The notes beneath the pieces were generated by a model. It was not told where the DNA came from. It was given only the letters and a program-made list of their open reading frames with translations, and did not search any database. From positions 30,100 to 94,099 of the forward strand of contig CACZIV010000005.1 of NCBI GenBank assembly GCA_902781305.1: a stretch of 64,000 nucleotides of DNA, given 5' to 3'. The DNA comes from Pseudoselenomonas ruminantium. GTDB lineage: Bacteria; Bacillota; Negativicutes; Selenomonadales; Selenomonadaceae. The first letter of the stretch is position 1. Each line of letters begins with the position of its first letter. Positions 1 to 8,571 of the stretch are shown here, piece by piece. The position numbers and the translations under genes are program-made.

Positions 1-96
1 ATGGCTTTGCCTGCCATTTGGAAGATGGCTGCTAATGGAGATTGCACTTTGGTTAAAAAATTTGATTATCAGGACTTTAAGGAACGATTGTCATGA
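1..96 (+). CDS. nspC: Carboxynorspermidine/carboxyspermidine decarboxylase, C-terminal end (partial)
   Basis: The window opens inside a frame that runs from base 1 to a TGA at 94-96 and gives the last 31 residues of a protein. The tail (FDYQDFKERLS at the very end) resembles the conserved C-terminus of NspC-type PLP decarboxylases, which end in a similar F-Y-x-D-F-K-x-R-L-S motif. This enzyme removes CO2 from carboxy(nor)spermidine to give (nor)spermidine. It is coupled to aguA by an ATGA overlap, and aguA-aguB make putrescine, the precursor of that pathway, so the context fits. Identity rests on a short tail plus context; the catalytic part lies outside the window. Confidence 0.75.
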   Translation: MALPAIWKMAANGDCTLVKKFDYQDFKERLS

Positions 97-1222
97 GGAT
101 AAAGGATAGTACACCCAAAGCCGATGGCTTTTATATGCCCGCTGAGTTTGCACCCCATGCAGGAACCTTCCTGATTTGGCCTACCCGGCCCGGCTCTTGG
201 ACGAATAAGGGCGCTGACGTGCAGCCGGTGTTTGTGGAGCTGATTCGCGAGATTTCGGCTGTGGAGGAGCTTTATCTGCTGGTGGATGAAGCGCACCGCG
301 CGCAGGCGGAAAGCATGCTGAGTGACCTGCCACAGGAACATATCCATTACTTGGCGATTCCCACGGACGATGCCTGGGCCAGAGATATGGGGCCGACCTA
401 TGTCGTTGACGGCCAAGGCCAGCGCCGGGGCATCAACTGGCGCTTCAATGCCTGGGGCGGCGATTTTGACGGCCTTTACCCCGATTACGCGCAGGATGAT
501 GCGGCGGCGGAGAAGATGTGCGCGGCCCTGCATGATGATATCTATGATGCCGGTGATTTTGTGCTTGAAGGCGGCTCTATTCATGTGGATGGTGAAGGTA
601 CGGTCGTTGTGACCGAAGCCTGCCTGCTGTCCAAGGGGCGCAATCCTGACCTGTCAAAAGAGCAGATTGAAACAAAGCTGCTGCAATATCTTGGCGCGGA
701 AAAAGTCATTTGGCTGCCACGGGGCATCTATAATGATGAAACCAACGAGCATGTGGATAATGTCTTCGCCTTTGTAAAGCCCGGGGAAGTCCTGCTGGCC
801 TGGACGGAAGATAAATCTGACCCGCAGTATGCGCTGAGTCAGGCGGATTTAGCGGTATTGGAGGCAGCTACGGACGCCAAGGGGCGTAAGTTTATCATTC
901 ATAAACTGCCCATTCCCCAAAAGCCTGTCTGCATTACCGAGGAAGAAGCAAACAGCTTTACCTTCGAGGAAGGTGAGGACAGGCGGGAGCCGGGTGAACG
1001 GCTGGCGGCCAGCTATGTGAATTTTTACCTCTGCAATGGCAAGGTCATTCTGCCGCAGTTCGGTGATGAAATGGACAGGGAGGCACGGCGTATCTTAGGG
1101 AAATGTTTCCCGGAGCGCCAAGTGGTGCCCTTGCCTGCCAGAGCCGTAATCGTGGGCGGCGGCAACTTCCATTGCCTGACCCAGCAGATTCCTTCCATCA
1201 CGCAGAGACACGAGGTGAGATA

Positions 1223-1223
<1 letters not shown>
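93..1223 (+). CDS. aguA: Agmatine deiminase
   Basis: Hydrolyses agmatine to N-carbamoylputrescine and ammonia in the cytoplasm, the first step of the arginine-decarboxylase route to putrescine. The 376-residue product has the normal family length. N-terminal FAPHAGTFLIWPTRPGSW, the DDAWARDMGPTYVV segment and the C-terminal GGGNFHC motif mark the guanidino-modifying (penteins) fold; Cys361 of GGGNFHC is the expected nucleophile. The ATG overlaps the stop of the upstream decarboxylase gene (ATGA), and the TAA stop shares one base with the ATG of aguB, so the three genes are translationally coupled. No oddities seen. Confidence 0.96.
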
Positions 1224-2098
<875 letters not shown>

Positions 2099-2137
2099 AG
2101 TTATCGAAGAAAATAATGCTGTTGTAACTTCGGCAGG

Positions 2138-2193
2138 CAAAGAGGGATTATTCCTAAGCGATTTACACGCGCAGGAATAATCCCTCTTTGTCT
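2138..2193 (+). terminator. Rho-independent terminator after aguB
   Basis: An 18-bp perfect inverted repeat (CAAAGAGGGATTATTCCT at 2138-2155 and its complement at 2173-2190) lies 40 bases after the aguB stop. It ends in a short T-rich tail and closes the polyamine operon. Confidence 0.8.
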
Positions 2194-2389
2194 GTTGTTA
2201 TGCATTGACGACTTTTTAGCATCATAGAGTGTGAGGTGTTATATTACGTTGAAATGTGATAAAATAATAAGTGCTGAGAAAGCAGTTAAAAATATGGAGT
2301 TGGTCATTTCAATATGGCCGACTCCTTATATATGTGGATTACCTGTAGCATGGATAAATGGGTAAGATAAAGGGCAAGGGATAGGCTTT

Positions 2390-3811
2390 ATGAATATTAG
2401 AGATTTAATTGGCGAAGCAACAGAGTACGATAAGAAGCAGTCTTTGGAAGTGAAGAAACCAAAGAGCTGGTTGAAAAGCATCAGTGCATTTGCCAATACC
2501 TTTGGCGGTAAGCTGATTTTTGGCGTTAGCGATGATGATGCGGTAATCGGACTGGAAAATGCCAGGGGCGATGCGGAAATAATCAGTGAGACGATTAAAA
2601 ATCGCATGAATCCAATCCCGAAATTCAAATTATCATTTGAAGCTATGGATGGTAAAGAGCTGATAATTGTTGAAGTGATGACAGGTGATGAGACGCCGTA
2701 TTATTACTCCGGTGAAGGTCAGCTGGTTGCCTTTGTGCGTTTGGGAAATGAAAGCGTACCCGCAAATCCCATGCAACTGCGTGAACTGGTGATTCGGGGA
2801 AGCGGGCAGAGTTATGACAGTCTGCCGTCACGGTTTAAGTTTGAAGATATGGCCTTTACGAAGCTGCGCTCCGTTTATAAACAAAGAACGGGAAAATCTT
2901 TTGAAGAAACGGATTTTGAATCTTTTGGTTTGGTTGATCATAATGGTAATTTGACCAATGCCGGGGCACTGCTAGCTGATGAATCGCCGGTAAGGCACTC
3001 GCGGATATTTTGTACCAGATGGAATGGATTAAGCAAAGCGTCTGGTTTGATGGATGCCATTGATGATGAGGAGTATTCAGGCGGTCTTGTTTCCCTTTAT
3101 CAGGATGGACTTAGTTTTATCATGCGTCATAATCGGAAAGCGTGGCGGAAAACACCTACTCATAGGATTGAATATCCGGATTATCCCCAGCGTGCTGTGA
3201 TGGAAGGGCTGGTCAATGCGCTTATTCACCGGGATTATCTGATAGTTGGCAGCGAAGTCCACATTGATATCTTTGATGACCGTTTGGAGATTTATTCTCC
3301 CGGTGGAATGGTGGATGGTTCGTCGTTGGAAGGTCGCGACTTGCGGAATATTTCGTCACAACGAAGAAATCCGGTGCTGGCAGATGTTTTCAGTAGACTG
3401 CAACTCATGGAGCGTAGAGGCAGTGGCTTCAAGAAAATATTGGAAGACTACGATTTCCAAGAGCATACGACAGCAGCACTAATGCCGATATTTATGGCAG
3501 AGCATAAGGATTTCTTGCTGATACTGTATAATTTGAATTATAGTGAGGAAAAAAATGACGCCCAAGGTGACGCCCAAGGTGACGCCCAAGGTGACGCCCA
3601 AGGTGACGCCCAAGAAAAAAAGAGTAAATATGAGACAAAGATATTGAAACTGGTGAAGGCGGATAATAAGGTAACGCGCGAAGAAATGGCACAAAAAATC
3701 GGTGTAAGCAAAAAGACTATTGAACGTGAGATTAAGAAGATTACCCAGTTGTCGTATGTAGGACGTGGATATAGTGGCCATTGGGAAATCAATATGAATG
3801 ATGAAAGGTGA
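2390..3811 (+). CDS. AlbA_2 (Schlafen-like) / GHKL-ATPase putative transcriptional regulator
   Basis: A 473-residue protein of the family often annotated 'ATP-binding protein' or 'RecG-like putative transcriptional regulator'. Residues about 10-125 match the AlbA_2 domain (SFANTFGGKLIFGVSDD-like segment, ETPYYY, FVRLGNES). Residues about 260-370 form a C-terminal GHKL-type ATPase region (PQRAVMEGLVNALIHRDY, IDIFDDRLEIYSPGGM). After a linker of five GDAQ units comes a winged-helix-type segment (REEMAQKIGVSKKTIEREIKKI). The gene stands alone between terminators, and its sequence is visibly more A+T-rich than its neighbours, so horizontal acquisition is plausible. The regulated target is unknown. 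Family assignment is solid; cellular role is not. Confidence 0.85.
   Translation: MNIRDLIGEATEYDKKQSLEVKKPKSWLKSISAFANTFGGKLIFGVSDDDAVIGLENARGDAEIISETIKNRMNPIPKFKLSFEAMDGKELIIVEVMTGDETPYYYSGEGQLVAFVRLGNESVPANPMQLRELVIRGSGQSYDSLPSRFKFEDMAFTKLRSVYKQRTGKSFEETDFESFGLVDHNGNLTNAGALLADESPVRHSRIFCTRWNGLSKASGLMDAIDDEEYSGGLVSLYQDGLSFIMRHNRKAWRKTPTHRIEYPDYPQRAVMEGLVNALIHRDYLIVGSEVHIDIFDDRLEIYSPGGMVDGSSLEGRDLRNISSQRRNPVLADVFSRLQLMERRGSGFKKILEDYDFQEHTTAALMPIFMAEHKDFLLILYNLNYSEEKNDAQGDAQGDAQGDAQGDAQEKKSKYETKILKLVKADNKVTREEMAQKIGVSKKTIEREIKKITQLSYVGRGYSGHWEINMNDER
3557..3614 (+). repeat. 12-bp in-frame tandem repeat (GDAQ-coding)
   Basis: The unit GACGCCCAAGGT occurs four times in full, followed by a partial fifth (GACGCCCAA). 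It encodes the charged linker between the ATPase and helix-turn-helix parts of the AlbA_2 regulator. Since 12 is a multiple of 3, copy-number changes would vary linker length without a frameshift. Confidence 0.95.
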
Positions 3812-3859
3812 ATTTATATATGGTATCTACGGCGCGTTATATAGTACAGGATTGGAGGG

Positions 3860-4204
3860 ATGGTTTTGGAATTCAAGGAACTGAAACTTGAGATTTTTGT
3901 TCCCGAAGCACATCTGTCGGTTTTGCGTTCAGCACTTCAATCCGTCGGTGCTGGTCGTATGGGGAATTATGATTCTTGTATGGCGTACAGCAGGGTGATG
4001 GGGGCATGGCGACCGCTCCCGGGAAGCCATCCTTACTTGGGAGCGGAAGGAGAGGTGAGTGAGGCAGAGGAAATCAAGGTGGAAGTCAATATCCTTGCAG
4101 GAGATTTGGAGCGGACATTGAATGCCATATATAGGGTTCATCCCTATGAAGAACCACTGGTAAATGTGATTCCCATTCTTAACAGGAAGAAGGTTCAGAG
4201 ATGA
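3860..4204 (+). CDS. NIF3/YqfO C-terminal-type domain protein
   Basis: Small 114-residue stand-alone version of the ferredoxin-like insert domain found in NIF3/YqfO proteins and related to CutA/PII folds. The diagnostic segment is YRVHPYEEPLVNVIP near the C-terminus, with a G-x-M-G-N-Y-D-S-C motif earlier. The biochemical role is not established. The ATG at 3860 sits only one base after the GGAGG at 3854-3858; a TTG two codons later (3866) has better spacing and may be the true start. The gene overlaps the next one by ATGA, so the two are probably co-translated. Confidence 0.75.
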   Translation: MVLEFKELKLEIFVPEAHLSVLRSALQSVGAGRMGNYDSCMAYSRVMGAWRPLPGSHPYLGAEGEVSEAEEIKVEVNILAGDLERTLNAIYRVHPYEEPLVNVIPILNRKKVQR

Positions 4205-4578
4205 ATGAAGTGATTTTCGTATGCTATCCCCGGTGTACCACTTGCAAGAAAGCGGAGAAGTGGCTGGCAGATAACAGGATTGCCGCACAGGTGAGGGACA
4301 TCAAAGAGAACAATCCCACGGAACAGGAAATCCGCTCTTGGCATGAAAAGAGTGGTTTGCCGCTCAAAAGATTCTTTAACACAAGTGGTCTCAAATACAA
4401 GGAACTGGGGCTTAAGGATAAATTGCCCACCATGAGCGAGGATGAACAATATGCACTTCTTGCCACGGATGGTATGTTAGTCAAGCGTCCGCTGCTCGTG
4501 GGGGACGAGAAAGTCCTTGTAGGATTTAAGGAAAAAGAATGGCAGGAAAATCTGTCGGGAGAAGTAGGGCTGAATTGA
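4201..4578 (+). CDS. ArsC/Spx-family (YffB-like) protein
   Basis: 125-residue thioredoxin-fold protein of the ArsC/Spx family. A CxxC pair (Cys12-Thr-Thr-Cys15) follows the first strand, then LKRFFNTSGLKYKELGLKDKLP and the LLVKRPLL-type segment (MLVKRPLLVG) typical of YffB/MgsR/Spx relatives. Family members are glutaredoxin-dependent arsenate reductases or RNA-polymerase-binding regulators; sequence alone does not decide, and there are no arsenic genes nearby. The RP motif in KRPLL is conserved. It is translationally coupled to the upstream NIF3-type gene (ATGA overlap). Confidence 0.85.
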   Translation: MNEVIFVCYPRCTTCKKAEKWLADNRIAAQVRDIKENNPTEQEIRSWHEKSGLPLKRFFNTSGLKYKELGLKDKLPTMSEDEQYALLATDGMLVKRPLLVGDEKVLVGFKEKEWQENLSGEVGLN

Positions 4579-4588
4579 CCTGTCAAAT

Positions 4589-4617
4589 TTGACGATAACG
4601 TGGAATCGTAGTATACT
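4589..4617 (+). promoter_or_regulatory. SigmaA-type promoter of the yebC locus
   Basis: TTGACG at 4589-4594 and TATACT at 4612-4617 are separated by exactly 17 bases, about 65 bases upstream of the yebC start. Confidence 0.7.
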
Positions 4618-4680
4618 GTTAGAGTTATTAACGAAAATTTCCTCATAAGAGGGTAAATAAGCAAAAGGAGCGAATTTTGC

Positions 4681-5366
4681 ATGTCAGGACATTCCAAATG
4701 GGCCAACATTAAACGTAAAAAAGGCGCCAACGACGCCATCCGCGGTCGGGCGGCGGTGACCCCACGGGTAATATGCGTTTGAAACTGGCTCTTTCCAAGG
4801 CCAAGGCCAACAATATTCCGAAGGACAACATCAACCGCGCTATCCAGAAGGGTCTCGGCGCTTCTGAAGGCAGCAACTACGAAGAACTCACTTACGAAGG
4901 TTACGGCCCGGCTGGTACGGCTGTTATGCTCGATATCCTCACGGACAACCGCAACCGTACGGCTGCTGATGTGCGCCACCTGTTCTCCAAGTTCGGCGGC
5001 AACCTCGGTCAGGACGGCTGCGTAGGCTGGATGTTCAACAAGAAGGCCATCTTTGTTGTAGAAAAGGAAGTTTTCGACGACGAAGACGAACTCATGGAAA
5101 TCGTGCTCGAAGCTGGCGCAGATGACATGAAGGACGAAGGCGATGTATTCGAAATCACCGCTGAACCGGATGCTTTTGACGCCATCGAAGCTGCTCTGGC
5201 TGAAAAGGGTATCGAAACGGCTTCCGCTGAAATCACGATGGTTCCGGAAAACACCGTAAAACTGTCTGGTGAAGATGCCGAAAAGATGCAGAAGCTCGAA
5301 GACGCTCTGGAAGACAACGACGACGTACAGAACGTATACAGCAACTACGAAACGGACGAAGAATAA
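4681..5366 (+). pseudogene. yebC: YebC/PmpR-family protein, disrupted by an internal out-of-frame deletion
   Basis: The ATG at 4681 opens a canonical YebC N-terminus (MSGHSKWANIKRKKG), but after AIRG the frame shifts and stops at 4780-4782. The rest of the protein continues in another frame from GGGDPTGNMRLKL (about 4749) to the TAA at 5366, with the usual acidic C-terminus. Compared with the family, the segment that normally reads roughly K-[IV]-T-T-K-x-x-R-E-I-x-V-A-V-R-M is missing. About 46 bases are lost at 4744-4750, within GC-rich sequence. The intact protein would be about 243 residues; an internal ATG at 4773 gives a 197-residue remnant. YebC helps ribosomes pass stalling motifs or acts as a regulator. 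Either a real pseudogene or an assembly or sequencing error. Confidence 0.85.
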
Positions 5367-5404
5367 AATAAAAGGCCACAGGCTTTGCGTTCGTGGCAAT
5401 AAGG

Positions 5405-5491
5405 CGCCCGCTGGGCTGACGATAACTTTCCTTCGCCATAGACAGGCTTGTCAAAAGCTGCGGAAAGTCATCATCAGCCCAGCGGGCTTTT
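5405..5491 (+). terminator. Long-stem terminator between yebC and ruvC
   Basis: GCCCGCTGGGCTGA and following bases (5406-5431) pair with 5462-5487 in a stem of about 26 bp with only a few mismatches or G-U pairs, enclosing a 30-base loop and followed by TTTT. It would end yebC transcription or attenuate read-through into ruvC, which starts 32 bases downstream. Confidence 0.7.
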
Positions 5492-5519
5492 GTATTTGTA
5501 TATTCTGGAAAGGAATTAA

Positions 5520-6017
5520 ATGCTTGCACTAGGAATTGACCCCGGTACGGCCATCTGCGGTTTTGGTTTGGTGGAATCCCGCGGCAGCCGTCTTATCCCG
5601 ATAAAATACGGTTCCGTATTCACTTCGCCCAAGATGCGCATGGAGGACCGGCTGGTCAAGATTTACGACGAACTCGATGCGCTGATGAAGGAGTACAAGC
5701 CCGATATTATGGGCATTGAAAAACTTTTTTTCAATCGCAATGTCACGACAGCTATTCCCGTAGGGCAGGCGCGTGGCGTGGTGCTGCTCGCGGCGGCCAA
5801 AAACAATATTCCCATCGTGGAGCGCACGCCGATGCAGATCAAGCAGGATGTGACGGGGTATGGCAAGGCAGATAAAAAGCAGGTCATCTATATGGTGACG
5901 AAACTTTTGCACCTGCCCGAGCCGCCCAAGCCTGATGATACCGCCGATGCTTTGGCTGTGGCCATTTGCACGACCTATTGCATGGGCAATGCGGCTTTCC
6001 GCAACAGCATCAGCTAA
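5520..6017 (+). CDS. ruvC: Crossover junction endodeoxyribonuclease RuvC
   Basis: Cuts Holliday junctions symmetrically during recombination and repair, working with RuvAB. The 165-residue product carries the acidic catalytic residues at the expected places: Asp7 (GIDPGT), Glu67 (GIEKLFF), Asp140 and Asp143 (DDTADALA). FNRNVTTA is the family loop motif. It follows yebC, the classic yebC-ruvC order, but ruvAB are 31 kb away here. Its end overlaps by 8 bases the convergent DUF441 gene. Confidence 0.97.
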   Translation: MLALGIDPGTAICGFGLVESRGSRLIPIKYGSVFTSPKMRMEDRLVKIYDELDALMKEYKPDIMGIEKLFFNRNVTTAIPVGQARGVVLLAAAKNNIPIVERTPMQIKQDVTGYGKADKKQVIYMVTKLLHLPEPPKPDDTADALAVAICTTYCMGNAAFRNSIS

Positions 6018-6465
6018 AGGCTTTCATGAGCCAGAGCACGAAGTAGGTCAGGCCACCGGCAATCAAGGGGCCTACGGCAACGCCGTGGAATAAAAGCACG
6101 CCGGCCATGGTGCCGATAATCAGCGCCGGAATCACATCCGGCGTATTTTTTAGCAGGTCAACACCGCTGCCGCCTGCGACCGCAGCTAAAAGACCTGCGA
6201 CAATGGCGATTACCCCGGCATGGGTGCGGAAGGCATCAATCATATTGTTGATGGTGATGGTGCCGTTGGCAATGGGGACTAAGATTGCGGCGGTGAGGAT
6301 GATGATGCCCCAGTTGAGTCCCTGCGAACCCAGTGCATTTAGCGCAGTGGTCAAGCCCAAAAGCTTTAAGCCCAAGACAATGGCTGTGGCATAGACCACC
6401 GTCATATTATGTCCCAGGTAACTGAGCAGCAATACTGCGCCCAGAGTAATATATTCGATATACAA
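6010..6465 (-). CDS. DUF441 family membrane protein (YeaL-like)
   Basis: 151-residue hydrophobic protein with about four membrane segments, matching the DUF441 pattern (GHNMTVVYA, GLNWGIIILTAAILVPIANG, FHGVAVGPLIAGG). Function is unknown across the family. The start is a TTG at 6463-6465, supported by an AAAGGAG site (complement of about 6474-6480) at suitable spacing; no in-frame ATG is nearby. Convergent with ruvC and divergent from the LysE-type gene. Confidence 0.87.
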   Translation of the reverse strand: MYIEYITLGAVLLLSYLGHNMTVVYATAIVLGLKLLGLTTALNALGSQGLNWGIIILTAAILVPIANGTITINNMIDAFRTHAGVIAIVAGLLAAVAGGSGVDLLKNTPDVIPALIIGTMAGVLLFHGVAVGPLIAGGLTYFVLWLMKAFS

Positions 6466-6522
6466 AAAAACATCTCCTTTGATAAAAAAATACCTTACTA
6501 TTATACACGAGAGGAGACGATT

Positions 6523-7140
6523 ATGGAAATAAATACGCTAAGCTATTTTTTGACCGCGTCTGTACTGCTGACCTTAGCACCCGGCCCGGATAATCTATAT
6601 CTGCTGGCCAAGAGCCTCGCTAGTGGGGCAAAAAGCGGTGTTTTCCTGAGTGCCGGTCTGGCCAGTGGTATTGTCTTTCATACAGGGCTGGTCATCTTAG
6701 GCGTTGCGGCAATTATTCAAAGCTCGCCTGTGGCTTTCGCCGGGCTAAAATTCGTCGGGGCAGGTTATCTCTTGTATCTGGCATGGAAAGCTTTTCATGA
6801 AACGGGGGAGCTGCAGATGGGGCAGGCAGATGAAACGTCATCTTATGGGGCGGTTTATCGCCGTGGGGTGCTGATGAATATCTTAAATCCCAAGGTACTG
6901 CTCTTTTTTCTGGCGTTTCTGCCGCAGTTTGTGGATGCAGCAAGTGCGGATTTTGCCTGGAATATCGCCCTTTTAGGGGCGGTCTTTGCCTTGCAGGCGT
7001 TTGTTATCTTTTCGGGTATTGCCCTTTGTGCAGGCAGAGTCCGGACGTTTATTTTGGGCACTAAGAATTTGAATCGGATTTTGGGCATTGTGCAGGGGCT
7101 GGTTTTAACCATTATTGCCTTGGCGATATTGTTATCATGA
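6523..7140 (+). CDS. LysE/RhtB-family amino-acid exporter
   Basis: 205-residue inner-membrane protein of the LysE superfamily. The N-terminal LTLAPGPDNLYLLAKSLASG motif is diagnostic, followed by GFKFVGAGYLLYLAWKA-like and GVLMNILNPKVLLFFLAFLPQF segments, with about six predicted helices. Exports an amino acid or derivative by proton exchange; the substrate cannot be read from sequence. The ATG at 6523 follows GAGGAG at good spacing, so it is preferred over the longer open frame upstream. Stands alone, divergent from the DUF441 gene, and ends in a terminator. Confidence 0.9.
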   Translation: MEINTLSYFLTASVLLTLAPGPDNLYLLAKSLASGAKSGVFLSAGLASGIVFHTGLVILGVAAIIQSSPVAFAGLKFVGAGYLLYLAWKAFHETGELQMGQADETSSYGAVYRRGVLMNILNPKVLLFFLAFLPQFVDAASADFAWNIALLGAVFALQAFVIFSGIALCAGRVRTFILGTKNLNRILGIVQGLVLTIIALAILLS

Positions 7141-7155
7141 AATATGGACACGAAA

Positions 7156-7189
7156 AAACGCAGGTTGATTCAGAACCTGCGTTTTCTAT
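7156..7189 (+). terminator. Terminator after the LysE-type gene
   Basis: AAAACGCAGGTT (7156-7167) pairs perfectly with AACCTGCGTTTT (7175-7186), with a 7-base loop and T-rich end. The next 255 bases up to the FIST gene are A+T-rich and hold no recognisable RNA element. Confidence 0.85.
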
Positions 7190-7446
7190 CGTATAATTCC
7201 TTTACCTGCAAAGCTTCCCCACTCTTACTTATAAAGGCATGTGTGTGTCATCACTTCCCCAAGTGACAAAAAATATTATACGATTGAACATCATCCATGC
7301 CAATACCACCAAAGTATAAAATAAAAATCACAATACTACTTTAGGGGTATATGCAGGCAGTTTAACTATTTTTTCCTTACAGCAGGAAAAAAATGATTAA
7401 ATAGTCGAAATAGTCAATAGAGTTTTGCGAGATAAAGGAGAACGCT

Positions 7447-8559
7447 ATGGACTATAAGATTGGACGCAGTCAGGCAACGCCGGTGGACAATGCCATCAGC
7501 CAGGCTTGCCAGACCATGACGCAGGCAAAGTTTGTTTGGTTTACAACGACGGTGGCCGCTTTTGCTGAGACCAGCCAAAAGATGCAGGCGCGGTTTCCCC
7601 ATAGCATTGTCATGGGGACAACTTCGATAGCGGCTTTTTCCAATGCGGGCATCTTTCACGATACGTTGGAAGTGTTGGCGATTGAAAGTGGCATTGAATG
7701 TGTGGGAAATGTCTTGGAGGAGGCAGATTGCTGCCCGCTCAAGTATGTGGAGCGCGTGCAGGAAGCTGTACGGAAACTGGGCACCCATCGCGCAGATGAT
7801 ACGATTTGTCTAACCGCGACAAATGGCTTGATTTCCTGCGAGGAATCGGTGCTGGCGGTGTTAAATTCCGTACTGCGAAAAGAGCATATCCCTGTTTTTG
7901 GCGGTACGGCAGGCGACCGCGGCTTAGCGGAAAAGACATTGGTTTCCTTAAATGGCAAAGTTTATGAAAAGGCCAGTGTATTTGTGCTGCTCCGCAATCT
8001 GGGCGGCCGCATTCATCTTTATCGGGAAAATATCTACAAGCCCATCTGCGAACCATTGACGGCTACGAAGGTCGATGCGTTTACGCGTAAGGTCATGGCC
8101 TATGATGGTCGTCCGGCTTCGGAAATGGAAGCAAAGATGCACGGACTTACAACTTCGCAGATGGATCGGAACTTTTTGGACAGCAATCCGGTAGGGCGTA
8201 TCATCGGTAAGGATATGTACATCATTGCCAATGATGATATGGATGCCGACCGGCAGACGATGAAGTATCATGCACGTATCTACGAAAATGATCAGATTGT
8301 CATGCTGCAGCCGGATGATTATCGGCAGGTCAATCGGGAGACCATGCAGAGAATCAAGCAGGATGTGCCTCGTCCGTCGCTGTCGATTATGGTGAATTGT
8401 CTGGCGCGTACCCTGCTCTTTGAAAGTGAGGGCTATGCAGATGAATTCTTCCGCAGCATGGGAACGGTGCTTGGTGATTATATCGGCTGGGGTGGATATG
8501 GTGAGCAGATTTACGAGCAGCATTTCAACCAGACCATGATTGCCGCTGTTTTTGAGTAA
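7447..8559 (+). CDS. FIST-domain sensory protein
   Basis: 370-residue soluble protein with a FIST_N-like first half (MGTTSIAAFSNAGIF, VFGGTAGDRGL) and a FIST_C-like second half (LMVNCLARTLLF-type segment, FGGYGEQ-like GWGGYGEQIYEQHFNQTMIAAVF end). FIST domains are proposed intracellular ligand sensors often tied to chemotaxis and two-component signalling. ATG 7447 has AAAGGAG just upstream. The gene is followed after three bases by a soluble chemotaxis transducer, implying a sensor-transducer pair. Ligand unknown. No membrane segment. Confidence 0.85.
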   Translation: MDYKIGRSQATPVDNAISQACQTMTQAKFVWFTTTVAAFAETSQKMQARFPHSIVMGTTSIAAFSNAGIFHDTLEVLAIESGIECVGNVLEEADCCPLKYVERVQEAVRKLGTHRADDTICLTATNGLISCEESVLAVLNSVLRKEHIPVFGGTAGDRGLAEKTLVSLNGKVYEKASVFVLLRNLGGRIHLYRENIYKPICEPLTATKVDAFTRKVMAYDGRPASEMEAKMHGLTTSQMDRNFLDSNPVGRIIGKDMYIIANDDMDADRQTMKYHARIYENDQIVMLQPDDYRQVNRETMQRIKQDVPRPSLSIMVNCLARTLLFESEGYADEFFRSMGTVLGDYIGWGGYGEQIYEQHFNQTMIAAVFE

Positions 8560-8571
8560 GGGGTGCGTGTT

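Noticed and set aside
3557-3614. Short regularly spaced repeats as a CRISPR array
   Set aside because: 12-bp units without spacers, in frame inside a gene, coding GDAQ.
7190-7446. Flagellar sigma-28 promoter upstream of the FIST/transducer pair
   Set aside because: No TAAA-N15-GCCGATAA-like combination found; only A+T-rich sequence.
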